Assembly (NCBI GenBank): GCA_963971405.1
Contig: OZ020491.1
Location: 812,910-876,909 of the forward strand
From: Psococerastis gibbosa
Taxonomy: Eukaryota > Arthropoda > Insecta > Psocodea > Psocidae
Reading direction: 5' to 3'
Length of the DNA stretch: 64,000 nucleotides
Shown piece by piece: positions 33,329-42,796 of the stretch. The notes beneath the pieces were generated by a model. That model was not told the DNA's origin. It saw only the letters and a program-made list of their open reading frames with translations, and ran no database searches. The stretch's first letter is position 1; each line of letters starts with the position of its first letter. The translations under genes were made by a program, and so were the position numbers.

Positions 33329-34898
33329 CAGTACATACAGCTCAGTAAGCACTAAACGGTACAATATCATCACAAGTTATATATTAATACCTCCTCACAA
33401 ACTATGAGTGGAATTAAATTGAGAATATGTGTTTGAATATTAATTACATAATGTACGTACGTATTTGGATATAAATTTTGTATTGATTTGTTCTATAACC
33501 TAGAACCTGGCTCATTTTGTAACTAAGCTGTCAGCATCTCTTTACTGTTCCAAGTTAAGACGACTATAACAAACTTCCGGAGACTTCAAAAATCTGATCA
33601 TAGTTAGAGCTATAGAGCTAAGTACGGCAAGTATTTGACTCATGTTTTTTATGTCTGTTAATTTTTAATCTTTCCATATCAAATCGTGGGGGCTTCAGAA
33701 TATGGAAATTAAGTAAATTTCGTCCAAAAGACTCGGTCATGATTTGCTTACAAATTATTTGGAGATGTCTGCCTTCATTCTTACTATTAATTTATTTTAA
33801 TGACTTGCCATCCTTAAAATCCCCGGGTTGATTACACCGGACCGGGATAAGACGCTTGGAATAGCTGAAGGAGGTTGGATATAGCTGTGCTGAGGAATCG
33901 CCTTATCTAGTGGCAGATTATATGGCGGCTGAGAAAACAGAACGGCAGGATTCCAGTATTTACAATCCATTGCTGTTGAGCCTCGCCAGTCATTGGCGCG
34001 ACAGCATTTGTGTAGCCCGCAGCGCACCGCTGTAAATACAGCTCTCCCACCTCTCTCACCATGTTTGCCTTAACACTACTGCCCCTGGATTAGATTAGTA
34101 CGCTCTAGGCCCATACTCCTACTACTCTATGTTTATAGTGCGTCTTGCGGAGGTTTCAAGTTTTAGGCCGCCTTACTATATCTACAGACCAACAATTGAG
34201 TCGCCTGAAATCAAGAGTAGTTCTCTCCAAAATTTTCAATTTTTATATTTTGGCGCCATTTCTTTGATTGGCTGGCTGCGCATCTATCTGAATTTTGGTT
34301 GGAATAAAAAACAGTTTTGTCGGACTATGTGTCGCCATTCCACCATAATCAAAGTTCTGTCATATTAGGAACCAAACCTGTTCTCTCCATTTCATAGAAT
34401 CAAAAAGCAGAATGATGAAAAAGATGGATTATGTACATGGTGTTCACTTTACTTACTATAACTAGAATAAGTCTCTCGGTCAGATGCTGATATTGGGGCC
34501 TTGTGATCTGAATGAGTAGCCTACTTCCAAAATTTATCATCAACATTTGTGGTCGTCACACTATGTGGACTTCTAAAATTGTCTGTCAGTTGCTTCTGTT
34601 CTGAGATACGACCTACGAAGTACGAAGTGTACACATGGTGCCACATAGAAGATGTTAGTTGGTGGCAAATGGCGACAAACGCATGGAAATACTCTTTGAG
34701 ACTGACCACGGCTCATCAGCCCGGATTCAACTCTAACACTGCAATACAAATGTGGGAAAACAGAAGTACGGTACGTACGGTTGCATATCATCAAAATTGC
34801 AGGGGGCCCAGACTAGTTCCCTAACAAACCTATTAATATTATTGTTGGAATAGGCTAAAGCCCTTTGAACAGTCATAAGTCGCTTCACATTGCTTGCA
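33329..34898. other. Intergenic, no gene recognised
   Basis: The minus frame 33797-34027 has a Cys-rich start (CGLHKCC) but no signal peptide or splice support. A repeat of the GACCACGGC family sits near 34600-34740. No gene is called. Confidence 0.35.
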
Positions 34899-35035
34899 TT
34901 GTTGTGTAGTAGTAGTACCTATTCATTGAAATGTAAACAAAAACCTATGATTAATGAACACAATAATGCTTTTCCAACAAATTAGCCAAAATTAGGCGTT
35001 CCGTGACGTAAAATCAAACAAAGAGAGGCAGTGAC
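34899..35035 (+). repeat. Dispersed repeat G, copy 2
   Basis: Near-identical to 30735-30875, same strand, about 4.2 kb away. It has no coding frame and no visible terminal repeats. Confidence 0.65.
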
Positions 35036-35098
35036 AAACCTAAACATTCTGCTGTTTCTAATGCCTATATGTTGTACAAAACATTTATTGAGGGGGGT

Positions 35099-35246
35099 AT
35101 TCCATATACGTACAACGTCAACGAAAAATTGAAAAATGACGTTTTAGCAGACATTAAAGACATACTAAAAATTCTGCTACCACGTCAATTTACGTCATTT
35201 TGACGTCATTTTTCAATTTTTCGTTGACGTTGTACGTATGTGGAAT
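35099..35246. mobile_element. Fold-back MITE with ~44-bp inverted arms
   Basis: Arms 35099-35142 and 35203-35246 are almost perfect complements (ATTCCATATACGTACAACG on the left; CGTTGTACGTATGTGGAAT on the right). A loop of about 60 bases separates them. ACGTCA is repeated several times in the right arm and loop. No clear target duplication was seen. Confidence 0.75.
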
Positions 35247-36139
35247 GGGCACCTAAGAACTACAACCGGTTATGCCATTAAAAGTGAAATTTTCAATTAT
35301 TGCAATTAACAAGAAAACATATTTCAAAATCGTGGGAAATTTCGTTCTTGGTCTATTTTCTCCACAAACTCTGCATTTCAGGTCAATCGTCAAGACTTCT
35401 CATTGTTGTTAGAAGGTTCGAATAAGGTGCTGTTGCGAATAGGCTAATTCTTGGACAGTTTGAGATGACTGGGCACTCGATTGTGCAATTTCTCCTGAAA
35501 CGTAAATGATTGATTGATTAATTAATTGATTGGTTACATCAGGGAATATACAGGGTGATTGGAGACGGAATAGAAATGTCAAAATCGACAAGCCATGAGA
35601 GGACAGTTTTCGCCTTCCCCAAGAAAATTACACTACTCCAGGCTCCTAGCTCCGAATGAAATTATTGAGGATAGAGGACAGAAAGCCAAACGGAAGGATG
35701 AGGGGTGATCTAAGGAAGATTTCGATGGTGGCTCAAGGGATGAAGACAAGAACTGTGTTGTTTGGAGAGAGGTGGCGCGGGAACCACCAAAAATCACGTG
35801 TATTTTATTTAGTACCTACAGAGAATATTAAAATTAATAGCCCGGACTTCGTTTGTTGCCTGGCAACGGCGAGTCAAGGTCACACTACACACCGCTTTCA
35901 GTTTAGAAATCACGCGTTTGACAAAAAAAAAAAAAATACACGTGATATCTTACTATACCCCTATCCCCCTTGTGATAGCGCCCCCCTTCGAACCTCACGT
36001 GATTAATGGACCTAAGTGTTCCAAATTTTTTTATCCTATCGTACTCGGGGAGTACATACAATAAGTATGCCACCAGGCATACCACCCGACCACGACTTGG
36101 CAATGTCATCCTATTGTGGTCGGGTAGTATATTATACAA

Positions 36140-36330
36140 TATAATTAATAAATAAAGACTTTTTGTTCTATTACTAGGCCAACCTAGTGGAGTTAGGGCT
36201 ATAAAGCCCTCTCTTACACTCAACTAGGAAGGCCCGGGACCGCCGGCTTTACATGCCCTCCGAAGCATGGTCAGAAAATGTAGGAAGTGTAGGACTCGAA
36301 CCAACAACCTTTCGGGTGAAAGTATATGTA
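36140..36330 (-). mobile_element. tRNA-derived SINE copy
   Basis: The minus strand carries GGTTCGAGTCC (B box) and the conserved body ending AATAGAACAAAAAGTC and (ATTT)n. The head with the A box is truncated near 36330. 35247-36139 holds no supported gene. Confidence 0.7.
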
Positions 36331-37024
36331 TATGTATGTAACACAATGAACGGGGGGTAGTTTTAGGTTCACATGGTAGGTAATGAAGAAATTTTCCGGA
36401 TTTCGAAAATTGGTCGCCGTCTCAAGAGGTACAATAGGTCAATAGATGAGATCTCCTTAAAACGCGTAGACCGGCGACTACACGACGTACTTTGATTTTC
36501 TGTTAATAGCATATTATTTCCAATTAAATATAACTGTAATTTGTATGCTACTGTTATTGACCTATTTAAAATCATTGGTTGTTAATGCAGACATGGCACA
36601 TTGCAGCCTTAGCCTGTAGGCAGAGCATACATTAGTTGCACGAATACACAGTGAAGGTCGACCGAGGACAATAACTTATACTGCCGCCTGTCAACTTCGC
36701 CAGCTTAAAATGAATTAGAACAAGGCGGTTGTTTTGAATTTTATGAATTTCGCAGGCCAAGGGCAATGATCCACTTAGGCTAAAATCACACCTAGGCTTA
36801 GGCAATACACGAAGTCGAAAAATATTAGGATTGATTGACTTGGATTTTATGCACATTAAGATTGGGCTCTGGATCTTTTAGATCTGGAAAAGGAAATTGA
36901 CTAAAAATTTGACAGAGCGGGGCTAGAACGGTTTGTCCAGATTTTTCGGTTCTCCTTTCCGCATATGTTATTCACAGGAGGTTGTCTTCTCAACCTATAA
37001 GTCAATTGAATAAGAGTATGTAAA

Positions 37025-37255
37025 AATAAAATAAATAAATAAATAAATAAGGACTTTCTATTGTTTCTATTACTAAGCCAACCTAGCGGAGTTAGGGCTA
37101 TAAAGCCCTCTCTTACACTCAACTAGGATGTCCCGGGACCGCCTGCTTTACATGCCCTCCGAAGCATGGCCAGAAAATGTAGGTAGTGTGGGACTCGAAC
37201 CAACAACCTTTCGGGTGAAAGTCAGAGTCCGTACCACTACGCTACATGTATTGAC
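37025..37255 (-). mobile_element. tRNA-derived SINE, best full-length copy
   Basis: Read on the minus strand it starts with a tRNA-like head: A box TAGCGTAGTGGT and B box GGTTCGAGTCC. A family-specific body (GGAGGGCATGTAAAGCAGGC, GAGAGGGCTTTATAGCCC) and an (ATTT)n tail follow. This is RNA polymerase III promoter architecture with a simple-repeat tail, as in SINEs mobilised by a partner LINE. Other copies are near 14.9, 26.2, 36.2 kb, with tail fragments near 3.5, 55.6 and 63.35 kb. Confidence 0.85.
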
Positions 37256-38550
37256 ATGTACTGTACACCATAACGTTTTATTATTGATAACTGTGCTTTT
37301 TGTGCGCGAAAACATATCATTTGCTGAACATATGTTGTCATACCTTCAAGAATAAATAAATATATTATTCTGTTACATTATTATTCAATGAAGCAATCAA
37401 CAGAAAAGTATAAAGTAAACCCGTAAAAAATCTTTATAAATCAGGTAGGTACAAGTAGTTCTGTCATTGTCATAGTGCTAATGTTGCAGTGACAGTGACA
37501 TGAGCACGATTTGTATTCAAATAGCTCGCAAAATGTGATCAATAGTTGGCGATAGGTACATATTATTATGAATCAAAGGGTATAGGGACATTTATTCTAC
37601 TTTCAGACATCTAATTTGTGGCTCAACAATCGATATATTTCCTGTGAAAATTGGATTTTGTTTGGGTTTATTTCTTTGGCCGTTCGATTAAGGCGATGAT
37701 TTCAATGTTCTGTATTTTCTAAACAAAAAAGGTTGGGTATTGTAGACTAGAATAATTTATCCATCGTTTCACAGCTTCTAAGAATAAGCAAATGGTCTTT
37801 ATGGTCAATGGTCAAAATTTAAAAAAAAATACAATATTTCGTAGTACATTGCATTTTTGCACCGTAATTATATTATTGCTCTAAAATCTCCACTTTAAGT
37901 AGGTACTTGAAGCATATTCTTCAAATTAATGTATCCTCACCATTATCGATCGGATAAGGGATTATGATATAGGGGCCCTTATTTGAAAATTAAACTGCGG
38001 TTACTCAATGGTACTAATGTACTTTACCATTATTAGTATGTAGTCTAATATCAGGCTCGAAATTGTGTATTATTAACGTTGTTTACATACGGTTGTTTCC
38101 AACGTCTGCTTTCAGCATTTTTGCTTTAAGCAACCCTGTCAGCCTGGCGAGGGGAGTGAGTCTGTTTGTTAACTTGAGGCACCCTAAGGGCAGACTCTTC
38201 CACCTCGGGGGAAAGGGGAGTTGACTGACAGGGTGGACCTCCTGATTAGAGTGGATTCCGAACCACTTGGGGAACATTTACATGATAATGTCACACTATT
38301 AAATTGGAGGTGTCCAGGACTCGACACGCACGTAGACTGACTGGTATAGTCTCAGCGCGTTACCATGTACTACCATGTTACCCTGCCAACGCTGTGTACT
38401 CTACCAAGTTTACCGCAGTTTGAAACATGCTCTGCTGTCATGGATTCAACATGGTAAAGCCGTTGGCTAAGGCATTGTTTAGATACTTTAAATATTCACA
38501 TACCTTACATTGTTCCTGCTTTCGTAGTGCTTCATGTACGGGCATCGAAC
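37256..38550. other. Intergenic, no gene recognised
   Basis: No supported gene. After the stop at 38551 the minus strand shows CAATGTAAG|GTATGT, a possible donor, so the neighbouring gene may have a spliced 3' untranslated region reaching into this stretch. Confidence 0.35.
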
Positions 38551-39021
38551 TTACTCCATCTTAGCCCTCCTCTTGATCTCCTTCACCCGTTCCTTCACGT
38601 GTTCCTTTAACCGCTTCTGCTCTTCCTTCACCAATTTCTCCTGTACTTTCCTCTGTTCCTTGGCCTCATCTCTTGCCCGCTTCTCCACCTCCCGATCTAA
38701 TTTCTCCTGAACCTTCCTATCCCTCTTCGCCAACCATTCATCTCTCAAAGCCTCCCTTTTGCCCAGTGTAGCCGTGTTGCGTATCTCTTGTACATCCTTA
38801 TTGAACTGCTCAGGATCGGTTCGTCTTTTTTCGGCAAGACCCCTCTTCAAATCGATGATTTTGTTTACTTCCTCTTGTGACAGTCTTCCGAAGCGAGATG
38901 CCGGGACACAATTTCCTTCTCTTGTCAAAATTTGCCCGTCAGAACATAAATTTTCAGGACTTGCACTGTTAAGTGCGAAAATTGAGGCTAGAAGGCATAG
39001 AACACTGGTTAAACGGCACAT
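38551..39021 (-). CDS. Secreted Lys/Glu/Arg-rich helical protein with one cysteine loop
   Basis: A single open exon of 156 residues. Residues 1-20 are a signal peptide (LTSVLCLLASIFALNSA). C26-x2-G-x6-G-x-C38 (CSDGQILTREGNC) follows directly. The rest is a highly charged, probably coiled-coil helix with repeats of the type KVQEKL...E-KRAR and KVQEKLVKEEQKRLKEHVK. A CATAAAAG box lies about 40 bases upstream of the ATG, with a TCATTC initiator-like site near it. It is divergently arranged with the 40.06 kb gene, which has the same layout (signal, loop, Lys-rich helix), so they are probable paralogues. Function unknown. Confidence 0.75.
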   Translation of the reverse strand: MCRLTSVLCLLASIFALNSASPENLCSDGQILTREGNCVPASRFGRLSQEEVNKIIDLKRGLAEKRRTDPEQFNKDVQEIRNTATLGKREALRDEWLAKRDRKVQEKLDREVEKRARDEAKEQRKVQEKLVKEEQKRLKEHVKERVKEIKRRAKME

Positions 39022-39060
39022 GATGATTTGATGAATGAGGCACTAACGTGGAAAGTTGTG

Positions 39061-39068
39061 CTTTTATG
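39061..39068 (-). promoter_or_regulatory. TATA-like box of the 38.6 kb gene
   Basis: CATAAAAG on the minus strand, about 40 bases before the ATG. Confidence 0.5.
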
Positions 39069-39069
39069 T

Positions 39070-40015
39070 GAGAAATGCGCGAAAACACAATTTCAAGGTT
39101 TAGGTGAATTACCAAAGTTAAACAAATGATGTGATAACAAGGAGGACACGCCATTTTGTGTTATTCCAACAGATGATGACTCATTTATGGGTATTTCAGA
39201 GCTTTTCTTTATTGTAAGAAAACTGTAGGTAGGTACTTGATAAGAAAAACGAAGCTATGCCTAAAATGCATCAATAAATAATTTATAATAAATTTTGCAA
39301 GAAACACTCCTTGTGCTAGTGTCGGTCATAATGGATTTTACCAGATGCCAAGGATTCTACCTATACATACATAAATACCCAATGTAGGTAACAGTGTATT
39401 TGTACTGTATTGAGTTGCATTATGCTAAAATATACATTACATATCCTATGAGCTTTCAGATTCAGATATCAGTAAGAAAATTTATGAAAATTATTTGAAG
39501 TTGACGGTTCAGTAGCGTGTAGGTATTGCATTAGTATTGCGGTTGGTATTGTTAGTATAGTTGGCCTATAGTACCATAACAACCATCCACATCACGTTGA
39601 AAATAAAAGATTTAAAATAATAATAATTCGTGTATTTCCTTAATTTTTATTTACGTTTTTACGTAGCGGCGTGCGAGGGTAGCACTCAATACCTAACTAA
39701 CAATTCAAATTTATTAATGCCGACTAACTGTGTAATTTACCGTTAAGGTGGTCACTGGTAAGGCACCCTGATTTGCAACACCTACAACATATTCAGCATC
39801 ATTAGGACTGACAATGAGACGGGGCTCGAATGTCTCAAAACTTATTCACGCACCTTAACATTCCATAAAATGTAATATTTCTCTTCACAGAGTATTCCTA
39901 ACCGTGACCCCCATTTCAAAAAACAAGATGGCAGCTTTGTAGATACTCTAGACTAACTTCACCTTCACCTCATGAGCTTCCACGCAGATCATCACTTGAA
40001 TAAATCATACAGAGG
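39070..40015. other. Shared divergent intergenic region, no gene recognised
   Basis: About 1 kb separates two head-to-head Lys-rich secreted-protein genes. It contains no supported coding frame. Any shared enhancer would lie here, but none can be identified by eye. Confidence 0.35.
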
Positions 40016-40022
40016 TATAAAA
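40016..40022 (+). promoter_or_regulatory. TATA box of the 40.1 kb gene
   Basis: TATAAAA, 44 bases upstream of the ATG at 40060, as expected for a short leader. Confidence 0.65.
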
Positions 40023-40059
40023 ACAACTGCATTCTCCATCATGAAATATATCACTCACA

Positions 40060-40773
40060 ATGGCTAACTACTTCACAGTCTTATGCGTCTTAGCAAGCCT
40101 AGCCGTGATCACATGGTGTCATCCAACCAATATAGAGAAAGTTAAAAGTGATGCAAAGTGTTTGGAAGGAGAAGTATTGGACCCTACAGGAAAATGTGTT
40201 AAAGGAACCGTAGCTGCAGCTCCCGCACCAAAACCGACGTTATCTCCCGAGCAGAAAGCAAAGAGAAAAGAAGTCAAAATGGCGAGGAAGCAGAAAAAGA
40301 GGACTATCAAGAAGAAGCTTGACGATGAAATCAAAGAGATTAAGAGATTAGTGTTTGAAGGTTTGGAGAAGGGCACGATTGATTTGAAATGTCCTGACGG
40401 TAAAGAATTTAATGAACAAGGAGAGTGCGCGAGTGAGGCAGTGCCAGCAACTGCAGCAGATGTCCCTGTAGATGAGAAGAAGGCGCAAAAAGCAAAGAGG
40501 ATGGAGATGCGGTTGGAGAAAGAATTGGAGAAAGTGTTGAAGAAGGAGATTCAGATGGAAATGAGAGCGAAGAAAAGGAAGGAGCAGAAGAAGGAAAAGA
40601 GTGTGAAGAAAACGAATGCGAACGGAGCACGTAAGCCCGGCAACACAGACTCTTTGAAGACAGAAGCGATAAATAGTGTTGCTGAAAATAAGAAAACAGC
40701 TGAAGTCAAGCCTGCTGCAGATTTGAGTGGAAGTGATGTGGCCAAGGAAGTGGTGGGAGGTGTGGCACTTTGA
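40060..40773 (+). CDS. Secreted Lys-rich protein with two cysteine-loop modules
   Basis: A single exon of 237 residues. The signal peptide is 1-20 (YFTVLCVLASLAVITWC). Loop 1 is C34-x2-G-x6-G-x-C46 (CLEGEVLDPTGKC) and loop 2 is C111-x2-G-x6-G-x-C123 (CPDGKEFNEQGEC). Each loop is followed by a Pro/Ala stretch and then a Lys/Arg/Glu-rich helix (KEVKMARKQKKRTIKKKL; MEMRLEKELEKVLKKEIQM). This suggests an internal duplication of a loop-plus-helix unit. The C-terminus is Lys/Asn/Ala-rich, ending VVGGVAL. A TATA box lies 44 bases upstream. The divergent neighbour at 38.6 kb carries one such unit. The helix may bind acidic partners such as the Asp/Glu-rich proteins of the same cluster; that is speculation. 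Confidence 0.85.
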   Translation: MANYFTVLCVLASLAVITWCHPTNIEKVKSDAKCLEGEVLDPTGKCVKGTVAAAPAPKPTLSPEQKAKRKEVKMARKQKKRTIKKKLDDEIKEIKRLVFEGLEKGTIDLKCPDGKEFNEQGECASEAVPATAADVPVDEKKAQKAKRMEMRLEKELEKVLKKEIQMEMRAKKRKEQKKEKSVKKTNANGARKPGNTDSLKTEAINSVAENKKTAEVKPAADLSGSDVAKEVVGGVAL

Positions 40774-41461
40774 GGAAACTTCCCATTCAAAATTTAAAAG
40801 GTAACATTTTATTATTATTATTTTTTTTAATTCCCTCATTTTGAAATGAATTTAATATGAGCAATGCCTTTTAGGAGTATTTACTGACTAACTTAGCAGA
40901 GTTAATCGTGTATATAGCAACATAATGCTGGAAATCAAATAGTCAATTTGTTTTACTTAAACCAATATATCTTTTTTCTTTTGCCACCCCCACATTGCGT
41001 TGCCTGCTTACCGGTTGTTACGCCACTGAGTGTACCTAGGTAAAATACTCAAAATCGCTCTTCCAAACCAAGACGAGAAGTCTGCTGAAATCATGAATAC
41101 CTGTAATATAGGTACATACATTATTATTCATCTCCAATCTTGTCCTTCAATAACTAATAGCCTACTAATTTTATAGGTACTCTATGGCTTCTGTTAAGGT
41201 TTCCCTATCTGTTATTTGTTACAGCAACAAACATATTCACGGGGACCATGGGGTGATGTACTCTCCACTACAAATAGGAATAGCTAGTCGACATTTAAAT
41301 TAAAAATTACATTCAATGTGAACTACAGTAAAAACTTCTTTTGTAATCATTTTTATATGTTTTTAATAAACTGACGTTATATTGTACAATTCAATATTTT
41401 TCGTAAAATAATTATGACTCGTTCAATATTAGTAGACGTATTACATTTTATTAGTGTCGCC
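40774..41461. other. Intergenic, no gene recognised
   Basis: Near 41018-41032 TTACGCCACTG resembles a right hAT end (compare 33.06 kb), but no left partner was found. No gene was seen. Confidence 0.35.
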
Positions 41462-41836
41462 AGGGTAAACCAACCATTAGAAAGGCGGATAGCGCCCCAT
41501 TAAAAGCCCTTAAGGACATTTTTACAAGCAGAAAGAATTGTAAATGATAAAAAGTTGACAAAAGGTTGGAAGCGCGCATTAAAAAGTTATTAGAGCTGTC
41601 AGCTAAAGCGCCCTTCTAACTTTTCCAATTACAAAAAGTAAGATTTTGAACACAAAATGTGTAACAAATGGGCGCTGCTTTCTAGATTATCTACATTAAT
41701 AGACTCATGATAATACTAAATAGACTAATAAAAATAAACTAAATTTTTTACACTTCTTTGTATACAATAGAATTTTTACAGGAAATATCGATTGTAAAAC
41801 CTTCATTAGGGGTATTCACAGAGTTTGGTTTACCCT
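41462..41836. mobile_element. MITE-like element with AGGGTAAACCAA ends
   Basis: AGGGTAAACCAA (41462-41473) is the exact complement of TTGGTTTACCCT (41825-41836). The interior has no coding frame. It overlaps the next inverted pair, so one insertion may lie in the other. Confidence 0.55.
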
Positions 41837-42228
41837 AAGCGAAAGTAGGAAACTGAGGGAAAATAAAAAAATAGAACTCTAGTTTTTCTACGTTGAAAAA
41901 TAATGCCATGGAAACGTGTTTCCCTACGTCTCCCACTTTACCCAAACGGTAGGTTGGGGAACTGTACTTGGGAAATCGAAAACGGCCATATTTGTTGTTG
42001 TTTTGAATTCAAATTTTGCTTTTTATTTTTATTTCAAAAATAAACTCTGTGGCAGAAATTAATAAGAAAAACAACAAAAGGAAACGTGTGGCAACAGGCT
42101 AACTACATTAGATGTTCATAAGTCAATAGCAAAAGGTACAGAAACATTGGAGGTAAGTTAGGTTAAGTTTTTCTATTTCTATGAGCTATTTCCCATTTTC
42201 CCTTTTCTGCCAACACAGTGAATACCCC
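41809..42228. mobile_element. MITE-like element with GGGGTATTCAC ends
   Basis: GGGGTATTCACAGAG (41809) is inverted to CACAGTGAATACCCC (to 42228). The 420 bases contain a second inner pair near TTTACCC. No clear target duplication was seen. 42229-42796 downstream holds the 3' flank of the next gene. Confidence 0.55.
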
Positions 42229-42796
42229 AACTTAGAAATAATAGGATAGAAAAATACATAAAATAATAATGTCCTCAAGTACTTCCTATGGACCTAGGCC
42301 TACTTATAGTGGTCCAAGGGTCCCCTGCCAAAACAAAAGCCTAATGCATTTACTGACACCATAAATTATGATACACAGTATGGATGAAATGTTCCTATAC
42401 ATTTAAATATGTAGTATGTGGTTGTCACCAATTGGTGTAATTGTAACAAAATACCCTGAACAGGATTCGAATCGCTCCTTACCCAGATTATTACCCATTA
42501 ATAAGAATGAGGAATTCAGTGTATATGGCAATACTGACGTAAACAATCACTCTTGTCTTTCATTTGCTAACCTGATTTTCTGACTGACGGTTACTCTTCA
42601 ATGAACTTTATACGATTTTGAATTCGAACGCACCCTAGGTCATTTTCTTTATGAAGGGTTTCAATCGCATCATCGGTCAAATATAAGACATTTTAGTTGC
42701 AATCTTCATTATTTTTATTAAATAAATATATTATACATTAGACGAGGGGCAATTAAGTAACGGAATAAAAATGTACCATGGACTGATTAAGACTTG

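Noticed and set aside
33797-34027. Cys-containing 76-residue minus-strand frame as a peptide gene
   Set aside because: No signal peptide or exon with one, and no spacing match to the Cys-x2-Gly-x6-Gly-x-Cys module.
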